A stretch of DNA of 11,958 nt, from the NCBI GenBank assembly GCA_030628155.1, contig DAOVRL010000137.1, forward strand, positions 1-11,958. Direction: 5' to 3'. The notes below the pieces were generated by a model. That model was not told the DNA's origin and made no database searches. It saw nothing but the letters and a program-made list of their open reading frames with translations. A program made the translations under genes and the position numbers. This DNA comes from DAOVRL01 sp023128595. GTDB lineage: Bacteria > Planctomycetota > Phycisphaerae > Sedimentisphaerales > Anaerobacaceae. Positions 7,248 through 11,958 of the stretch are shown here, in pieces; position 1 is the first letter of the stretch, and every line of letters starts with the position of its first letter.

Positions 7248-7411
7248 GTAACCGTTCACGGGATAATATATTGAATCTTGGCCCTTTTTAGTCATTGCGA
7301 GGAGCGAAGCGACGAAGCAATCTCGAATTTCGAGTGTTTGAGATTGCCGCGGCCTTTGAAAAAGGCCTCGCAATGACACAGAAACGCAATTTATACCCCC
7401 TGAACGGTTAC
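7248..7411. mobile_element. MITE-like non-autonomous element, 164 bp
   Basis: The ends are a perfect 11-bp inverted repeat: GTAACCGTTCA (7248-7258) and TGAACGGTTAC (7401-7411). Beyond these the two arms remain similar when one is inverted (CACGGGATAATATATTG against CAGGGGGTATAAATTG) and meet again at GTCATTGCGAGG (7291-7302) and CCTCGCAATGAC (7366-7377), so almost the whole element is one imperfect palindrome. A direct repeat of 8-9 bp (CGTAGAAC or CCGTAGAAC) flanks it on both sides, as expected of a target-site duplication. It has no coding capacity; a transposase elsewhere in the genome would have to move it. The exact border is ambiguous by one base because the last C of the right end is also the first base of the longer direct repeat. 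Confidence 0.7.
7291..7377. repeat. Palindromic repeat core (GTCATTGCGAGG type)
   Basis: Nested inverted repeats make the core strongly foldable. The outer arms are GTCATTGCGAGG (7291-7302) and CCTCGCAATGAC (7366-7377). Inside are GCAATCTC (7317-7324) against GAGATTGC (7340-7347), the local palindrome CTCGAA-T-TTCGAG (7322-7334), and a 7-bp hairpin GGCCTTT-GAA-AAAGGCC (7351-7367). I know sequences of the form GTCATTGCGAGG(...)CGAAGCAATCTC as highly repeated intergenic elements in several bacterial groups; copy number here cannot be seen from one window. No T-tract follows any of the hairpins. Confidence 0.75.
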
Positions 7412-7419
7412 CGTAGAAC
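7411..7419 (+). repeat. Right copy of 9-bp direct repeat (probable target-site duplication)
   Basis: CCGTAGAAC, matching 7239-7247 on the other side of the palindromic element. Confidence 0.65.
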
Positions 7420-7547
7420 TTAGTCAACCTCCTCGCCTTAGCCAAAAAAACCGCGTTATTAGCCCAGGGACCCGTGTTCTTTATGCGAATATCTCCTGCT
7501 ACTACCCGGCAGGGCGCGAGATTTTTGAAAAAAATCGCAAAAAATGC
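7420..7547. other. Remainder of the 364-bp intergenic region before the efflux operon
   Basis: The non-coding stretch between the permease stop (7244) and the regulator start (7609) holds the palindromic element, then this segment, then the promoter and operator. I see no gene or clear terminator here. Bases 7520-7544 are A/T rich, with a weak hairpin GATTTTT-gaa-AAAAATC (7520-7536) and an A run at 7539-7544 just upstream of the -35; this could act as an UP element that strengthens the promoter. Confidence 0.4.
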
Positions 7548-7576
7548 TTGACTAATACGAACGTTTGTTTTAAACT
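7548..7576 (+). promoter_or_regulatory. Sigma70-type promoter of the efflux operon
   Basis: TTGACT (7548-7553) and TAAACT (7571-7576) are separated by exactly 17 bases, and the upstream DNA is rich in A-tracts. Transcription should start near 7583, just upstream of the ribosome site used by the regulator gene. It overlaps the inverted repeat described as the operator. Confidence 0.7.
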
Positions 7577-7582
7577 TTCGTA
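7556..7582. promoter_or_regulatory. Inverted-repeat operator, probably bound by the adjacent TetR-family protein
   Basis: Half-sites TACGAACGTTTG (7556-7567) and TAAACTTTCGTA (7571-7582) are inverted copies matching at 10 of 12 positions, around a TTT centre. The site covers the spacer, the -10 box and the likely start point, which is where a repressor would block initiation. Size and placement fit autoregulation by the regulator encoded 27 bp downstream; binding itself is inferred. Confidence 0.65.
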
Positions 7583-7596
7583 TGAAACGGTTGTTT

Positions 7597-7601
7597 AGGA
7601 G
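7597..7601 (+). promoter_or_regulatory. Ribosome binding site that fixes the TetR-family start
   Basis: AGGAG, seven bases before the ATG at 7609. The in-frame ATG at 7582 lies at or before the predicted transcription start and inside the operator, so it is unlikely to be used. Confidence 0.75.
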
Positions 7602-7608
7602 TATAGAA

Positions 7609-8283
7609 ATGGCAAGGTCACAGGATAACAGCGCTGTCGGCAGCCCTGCTGAGGGTGTTCGGGAGCGGCTGCTTGCGGTTGCGGAAGAGCTTTTTTCTGA
7701 GCATGGTTTCGAGGGGACCAGCATTCGGGAGCTTGCGGGAAGTGCCGGCTGCAATATTGCGTCGGTGAATTATTACTTCGGCAGCAAAGAGAATTTGTAC
7801 GTTGAGGTCTGGCGTCGTCAGTTGCTTCACATGCGGGACACGCGCGTTGCGAGCGTTGATAAGGCGATGTCCGAAGGCGGGGACAAGCCGGGTCTTGAGG
7901 CTCTGCTGCGATCTTTTGCCTACGCGTTCATCGGGCCGCTTGTCGCGAAGGAGGGGGGGGAGCGTTTGATGCGACTTATGGCTCGCGAGATGATCGATCC
8001 GCATTTGCCGCCGGGTATGTTTGGGGATGACGTTATCAAGCCCACTATGACCGCTATGCAGCAAGGGCTGGCCAAGGCATGTCCCGATTTGCCGGCCTCG
8101 AAGGTGCCGTTGATCGTGTTCTCTCTGGTTGGCCAACTTATACATACGATTAAGATCAAGGCGATTGTCCGCTGGATAGATGAAGAATCAGCAGCCATGT
8201 TCGAGCCGGGTAAAGTGATCGAACACATCGTTGGTTTTACGGCCGCCGGGATTCGGGCATACGCCGAGGGGAAAGCTGAATGA
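7609..8283 (+). CDS. TetR/AcrR-family transcriptional repressor of the efflux operon
   Basis: This 224-residue protein has the normal size for a TetR-family regulator. Residues 15-65 form the helix-turn-helix domain (VRERLLAVAEELFSEHGFEGTSIRELA, then GCNIASVNYYFGSKENLY), which matches the family consensus closely. Residues 95-215 form the helical ligand-binding and dimer domain; its sequence (LMRLMAREMIDPHLPPG, then a segment with LIVFSLVGQLIH) resembles the CerR/YbiH-type C-terminal domain (DUF1956), by eye only. It is the first gene of the operon; its stop overlaps the start of the outer membrane factor gene in an ATGA. It most likely represses its own promoter through the inverted repeat at 7556-7582 and is released by a small toxic molecule that the pump exports; the ligand is unknown. 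A run of eight G (7953-7960) lies in the codons for residues 115-118 and is a possible slippage site. Confidence 0.9.
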   Translation: MARSQDNSAVGSPAEGVRERLLAVAEELFSEHGFEGTSIRELAGSAGCNIASVNYYFGSKENLYVEVWRRQLLHMRDTRVASVDKAMSEGGDKPGLEALLRSFAYAFIGPLVAKEGGERLMRLMAREMIDPHLPPGMFGDDVIKPTMTAMQQGLAKACPDLPASKVPLIVFSLVGQLIHTIKIKAIVRWIDEESAAMFEPGKVIEHIVGFTAAGIRAYAEGKAE

Positions 8284-9713
8284 AAAAACGATTCCTTTCA
8301 ATCTGTTTGTTGTTTGCTCCGGGCGTTTTGGCCCTTGGAGGCTGCATGGTCGGGCCGAAGTACTCAAGGCCCGAGACGGCTGCAGATACGCCGGGCGGCT
8401 ATTTTCACGCCGGGGCGCACGCCGAGGACGTGAACGATTTTGCCGATGTCGAGACGTGGTGGCAGCGGTTCGGCGACCCGGTGACGGCTTCCCTGGTACG
8501 GCAGATGCTGGAGAACAACTATGACCTCAAGGCCGCGGCCGCGAGGGTCATGCAGGCACAGGCAGTGCTTGTCGAAGCCCGCGGGCGACGCCTGCCGGAC
8601 GTATCGTATAATATCGGTCGTGACAGAAGCAAACGGTCGTTCAACTTCGGGGGCAGGTTCGCCGTGATTACGGAGACCTGGTCACAGAACATCTCCGTCG
8701 CCTACATTCTCGATCTGTTTGGCAAGCTCAAGCGCGCCGAACGGGCGGCGTGGGCCCAAATGTTAGCTGTCGAGGCAAACGAGCAGGCGCTGATGAATTC
8801 AATGATTGCGACTGTGATCGAGGCGCGGGTGGATATCGCCACTATTGGGAGGCGTCTGGCGATTGCACGGGCCAATACGGCCAGTCGGCGGGACACTCTG
8901 GAGATCGTGGAGCGTCGCTACGGCGAGGGCCTTGTTGGTCCGGTCGATGTAAGGCTGGCGCGTGAGAACCTCGAGGCGGCCAAGGCCCTTGAGCCGAGCA
9001 TCGAACTTTCGCTGATAAAGGCCCATCACGCCCTTGACGTTCTTTTGGGGCGTCGGCCCGGCGGATCGGAGCGGTTGTCTGAGACGTTGGCGGATTTGCC
9101 GGAGCTGGACCCTGTTGTGATTGGGGTGCCGGCGTCACTGCTGGACCGCCGGCCGGATGTCAGAGTTGCCGAGCTGAGTTTGCGTGCGGCGAACGAGCAA
9201 ATCGGTGTTAGCATAGCTCAAATGCTCCCGAGTCTTACCCTTACGGCCAATTATGGCGCCAACGCGGACAGATGGCGTGATATATGGGAGCATTTCTCGG
9301 AGACTTATTCAGCTCTGTTCGCGCTTTCGGCGCCGGTCTTCAAGGGTGGACAACTGCGGGCGCAAGTCGATGCGGCCGAGGCCCGCTATGCCGAGCTTGC
9401 AGCAAACTACGGCGGCACCGTCCTTACCGCGATCAGAGAAGTCGAAGATGCCCTGGTAACTGAGCAGATGCTCCAAACGCAGCTCAAGCACACCCGGCTT
9501 CGCTTCGAGCAGGCCACGGCCGCCGAGAACCTCTCGAAAGACCGGTATCAGCGCGGCGTCGAGACTATTCTCTCAGTGCTCGAATCCGAGCGCCGGCGCA
9601 GAATCGCTCAAGAGCAGCTTACTATTCTCAAGGGCCAAATATGGACCACCCGCGTAAATCTCCACTTAGCTCTTGGTGGGGACTGGGACTATCAAGAACA
9701 ATCTGAAGGATAA
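8280..9713 (+). CDS. Outer membrane factor lipoprotein of an RND efflux system (NodT/OprM type)
   Basis: This 477-residue protein is the TolC-like channel through which the pump releases its substrate. Residues 1-22 form a lipoprotein signal peptide with lipobox LGGC (C22), followed by the family hallmark VGPKYSRPE. Two OEP repeats follow: the first around residues 60-255, with long helices (NYDLKAAAARVMQAQAVLVEAR); the second around 282-470, opening with PASLLDRRPDVRVAELSLRAANEQIG, the classic second-repeat sequence, and LPSLTLTANYG. The start codon overlaps the regulator stop (ATGA), with GAGGGG at 8266-8271 as ribosome site. It ends 14 bp before the adaptor gene. The presence of this protein shows that the cell has an outer membrane. 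Confidence 0.94.
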   Translation: MKKRFLSICLLFAPGVLALGGCMVGPKYSRPETAADTPGGYFHAGAHAEDVNDFADVETWWQRFGDPVTASLVRQMLENNYDLKAAAARVMQAQAVLVEARGRRLPDVSYNIGRDRSKRSFNFGGRFAVITETWSQNISVAYILDLFGKLKRAERAAWAQMLAVEANEQALMNSMIATVIEARVDIATIGRRLAIARANTASRRDTLEIVERRYGEGLVGPVDVRLARENLEAAKALEPSIELSLIKAHHALDVLLGRRPGGSERLSETLADLPELDPVVIGVPASLLDRRPDVRVAELSLRAANEQIGVSIAQMLPSLTLTANYGANADRWRDIWEHFSETYSALFALSAPVFKGGQLRAQVDAAEARYAELAANYGGTVLTAIREVEDALVTEQMLQTQLKHTRLRFEQATAAENLSKDRYQRGVETILSVLESERRRRIAQEQLTILKGQIWTTRVNLHLALGGDWDYQEQSEG

Positions 9714-9727
9714 ACGGTGGAAAGAAA

Positions 9728-11023
9728 ATGACGAAAGGTAAAACAGAAAAACGAGGGTTCAACAAACCACCGGGCAGGGCCAAGACAGTGCGCGGCGGGT
9801 GGGTGCAGGGATTAATTGCCGTTATTGTTGTGGTCCTGGGTGTGCTTGGTGCATACGTTCTAATCAAAATGCGAAAGCCGCCGCAGCGAACGGAGCCGGA
9901 GAAGCGGCCCCCCTTAGTTGAGGTTGAGCGGCTTCAAATGCGGGACATACAAATGGTGGTCAGCGGCTACGGAGCCGCCAGTCCCAAGGTGGAGGTCGAA
10001 ATCGTTCCTGAAGTCCCCGGCAAGGTGGTCAATGTTCATCCGCAGCTCAAGACCGGTGGATTGATCCGGGCCGAAGAGCAGATTCTTCAGATAGACCCGA
10101 GGGATTATAAATTGGCTGTCCAGCAGGCCAACGCCGCTGTGGCAGAGGCGCAGGTAAAGCTTGATACAGAAACGGCAGAGGCACAGGTGGCGCGTAAAGA
10201 ATGGGAAGAGCTGCACCCGAACACCGAGCCGAATTCGCCGCTGGTCTTGCGGCTGCCGCAGATTCGCCGGGCAGAGGCCGCCCTCGAATCGGCCAAGGCC
10301 CAACTGGCCCTCGCAATGTTGAAGCTCGAGCGAACGGGCCTGTCACTTCCGTTCGACGCCCTGGTAATCACCGAAAGGGTTGACCTTGGCCAATATGTCG
10401 TGGTAGGCCAGTCCCTCGGTGTTGCATACGGAATTGAGTCGGTTGAGATCGAGGTGCCTCTTGAGGATAATGAGCTGGCCTGGTTCGACGTTTTCGGCAG
10501 TCCCGTTGCGTTCAACGGCAGCAAACCGCCGGTCAAACGCATTACCGCGCAGGTCAAGGCCGACTTCGCCGGCTCGGAACATATCTGGGAAGGTCGCGTG
10601 GTCCGGACAACGGGGCAGGTTGATAAGACATCGAGGATGGTCACGGTTGTGATTGAAGTGGCGAATCCGTTTGATACATCCGGGGGAAGACCTCCGCTGC
10701 TGAGCGGCGTATTTGCGGAGGTTCTCATCGAGGGTAATATCCTCAAGAATGCCATTGCAGTGCCCCGTGATGCTATTCGTGAAGGCAACAGAGTCTGGGT
10801 GGTCAATGAAGGCCGACTGCATATTAGGACGTTGGAGATAGCCCGCGCCGATAAGGATTTTGCATACATCACGTCAGGACTTGATGACGGGGCAGAGATT
10901 GTTGTCAGCTCGCTTGATGCGGTTGTGGATGGGATGGCTGTGAGAACACAGGCTGACAGCATAACCGAGGACAAACAGATAACCGGGGACAACAACGAGC
11001 CCGGTGAAACGGAGGCAAACTAA
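9728..11023 (+). CDS. RND efflux periplasmic adaptor (membrane fusion protein, HlyD/AcrA type)
   Basis: This 431-residue protein links the inner-membrane pump to the outer membrane channel. A basic N-terminus is followed by one membrane anchor (residues about 25-47, LIAVIVVVLGVLGAYVLI); there is no lipobox, so it is held by the anchor. Residues 83-130 and 203-232 are the two halves of the lipoyl-like domain (VEIVPEVPGKVVNVHPQLKTGG and LSLPFDALVITERVDLGQYV). Between them, residues 128-202 form a coiled-coil hairpin rich in Ala, Glu and Gln, with a Pro-rich turn near 164-171. The beta-barrel and membrane-proximal parts follow to about residue 400. The ribosome site GGTGG (9716-9720) lies seven bases before the ATG. 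Its stop codon directly abuts the GTG of the transporter gene. Confidence 0.93.
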   Translation: MTKGKTEKRGFNKPPGRAKTVRGGWVQGLIAVIVVVLGVLGAYVLIKMRKPPQRTEPEKRPPLVEVERLQMRDIQMVVSGYGAASPKVEVEIVPEVPGKVVNVHPQLKTGGLIRAEEQILQIDPRDYKLAVQQANAAVAEAQVKLDTETAEAQVARKEWEELHPNTEPNSPLVLRLPQIRRAEAALESAKAQLALAMLKLERTGLSLPFDALVITERVDLGQYVVVGQSLGVAYGIESVEIEVPLEDNELAWFDVFGSPVAFNGSKPPVKRITAQVKADFAGSEHIWEGRVVRTTGQVDKTSRMVTVVIEVANPFDTSGGRPPLLSGVFAEVLIEGNILKNAIAVPRDAIREGNRVWVVNEGRLHIRTLEIARADKDFAYITSGLDDGAEIVVSSLDAVVDGMAVRTQADSITEDKQITGDNNEPGETEAN

Positions 11024-11958
11024 GTGAAAGACCTGGAAGGGAAAAAGGGGTTACTTGCGTGGTTTGCCTCGAACCACGTGGCGGCGAATCTGCTGATGTT
11101 TTTGATCATTGCAGCAGGCTTGCTTGCTATTTTTTCGGCCAAAATGGAGGTCTTTCCGGAGTTCAGTCTCGATATGATCAATATCGCGGTGCCTTATCGC
11201 GGTGCTTCGCCGGCGGACGTCGAAGAGGGGGTGTGCCTTCGCGTTGAAGAGGCCATAGGGGCTGTGGACGGCGTAAAGCGCATAACCTCAACCGCTGCCG
11301 AGGCTGTCGGCTCAACTCTGGTCGAAGTCGAGGAATATGCCAACCCGACAGACGTGCTCGACGATATCAAGGCAAAAATTGATACGATAATCACCTTCCC
11401 TCAGGAAAGTGAAAAGCCCATTATCTCCGAGCTTAAGAGTCGCCACAAAGTAATCACTGTCGTGGTCTTTGGTGACGTTTCGGAGAAGACGCTGAAGGAG
11501 CTGGCCGACCAGATACGTGACGACCTGACGGCGATGGATAACATAAGCCAGGTGAGCATAGCAGGTGTTCGGCCTTACGAGATATCGATTGAAGTATCGG
11601 AGGAGAATCTTCGCCGCTACAATCTGAGCTTCGAGAAGGTATCAAGAGCGGTGAGGAACTCGTCGCTCGATATTCCGGCCGGTTCGGTTAAGACCTCCGG
11701 TGGGGAGATTCTGGTCCGAACTAAAGGCCAGAGATATTACGGCCCGGAATTTGAAAAAATCATTGTTCTCACCAGAAATGACGGCACGAGAGTAAGACTC
11801 GGTGAGATTGCGACAGTGAGGGATGATTTTGAAGACGTTGACCTCTATGCGAAGTTCGACGGCAAAAGAGCCGCTTCGGTTCGTGTCTCCCGCACGGGCG
11901 AGGAAGATGCGCTGGATATAGCCAAAACAGTCAAAAGATATATCAGCGGGAAGAAAGG
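11024..11958 (+). CDS. RND efflux transporter, inner-membrane subunit (N-terminal part, cut by window edge)
   Basis: The frame is open from a GTG at 11024 to the right edge: 311 full codons and two extra bases, about a third of the usual 1,000-1,100 residues. GGAGG at 11011-11015 lies eight bases before the GTG, which directly follows the TAA of the adaptor gene. A first membrane segment (residues about 14-38, LLAWF then LLMFLIIAAGLLAIF) is followed by MEVFPEFSLDMINIAVPYRGASPADVEEGV, the family's standard entry into the first porter domain. The rest is the PN1/PN2 porter region, including TVVVFGD and DNISQVSIAGVRPYEISIEV, characteristic of proton-driven AcrB/MexB-like pumps. The proton-relay residues in later membrane segments are outside the window. 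Substrates cannot be predicted from this part. Confidence 0.93.
   Translation, partial: MKDLEGKKGLLAWFASNHVAANLLMFLIIAAGLLAIFSAKMEVFPEFSLDMINIAVPYRGASPADVEEGVCLRVEEAIGAVDGVKRITSTAAEAVGSTLVEVEEYANPTDVLDDIKAKIDTIITFPQESEKPIISELKSRHKVITVVVFGDVSEKTLKELADQIRDDLTAMDNISQVSIAGVRPYEISIEVSEENLRRYNLSFEKVSRAVRNSSLDIPAGSVKTSGGEILVRTKGQRYYGPEFEKIIVLTRNDGTRVRLGEIATVRDDFEDVDLYAKFDGKRAASVRVSRTGEEDALDIAKTVKRYISGKK

Noticed and set aside
7351..7380. Hairpin GGCCTTT-GAA-AAAGGCC as a rho-independent terminator
   Set aside because: No run of T follows on either strand, and it lies inside the repeat element; it is better explained as part of the palindrome.
7239..7419. The palindromic region as a CRISPR repeat or an RNA gene
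   Set aside because: There is only one unit, with no spacers or array, and its inverted ends plus flanking direct repeat fit a mobile element better.
10105..10995. Minus-strand open frame of 296 codons opposite the adaptor gene
   Set aside because: Ser/Thr/Arg-rich translation with no family features, fully inside a well-supported adaptor gene.

Overview
The window looks like chromosomal DNA from a Gram-negative-type (diderm) environmental bacterium with a polysaccharide-degrading lifestyle. A planctomycete, perhaps of the Phycisphaerae/Sedimentisphaerales kind, is my best guess. The reasons are a Tat-exported S1 sulfatase next to a GH95 fucosidase-type enzyme, an outer-membrane efflux lipoprotein, and an intergenic palindromic repeat starting GTCATTGCGAGG of a type I associate with such genomes. 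This placement is inference; there is no rRNA or marker gene here.

Left part (1-5153, minus strand, read right to left): a tight four-gene cluster, probably one operon. It begins with an unrecognised 259-residue protein, then a Tat-exported formylglycine sulfatase (S1), then a secreted GH95 glycoside hydrolase (alpha-L-fucosidase type), then the first 145 codons of a secreted protein that resembles planctomycete TIM-barrel-like glycosidase proteins and runs off the left edge. The gaps are 40, 6 and 52 bp. Together they suggest removal of sulfate and then terminal fucose (or a related L-sugar) from a sulfated glycan outside the cytoplasm.

Middle (5154-7420): a 216-bp divergent intergenic region with a candidate promoter in each direction, followed on the plus strand by an amino-acid-type APC permease fused to a C-terminal PTS EIIA type-2 domain that keeps its phospho-acceptor histidine. 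Directly at its stop codon lies a 164-bp non-coding palindromic element with perfect 11-bp terminal inverted repeats and an 8-9 bp flanking direct repeat. It reads as a MITE with its target-site duplication.

Right part (7548-11958, plus strand): a well-formed sigma70-type promoter whose -10 lies inside a 27-bp inverted repeat (likely operator), followed by a TetR-family regulator, an outer membrane factor lipoprotein (NodT type), a periplasmic adaptor and the start of an RND inner-membrane transporter that runs off the right edge. The genes overlap or abut (ATGA overlap, 14 bp, 0 bp), so this is a self-regulated tripartite efflux operon.

I see no rRNA, tRNA, CRISPR array, transposase or phage gene.
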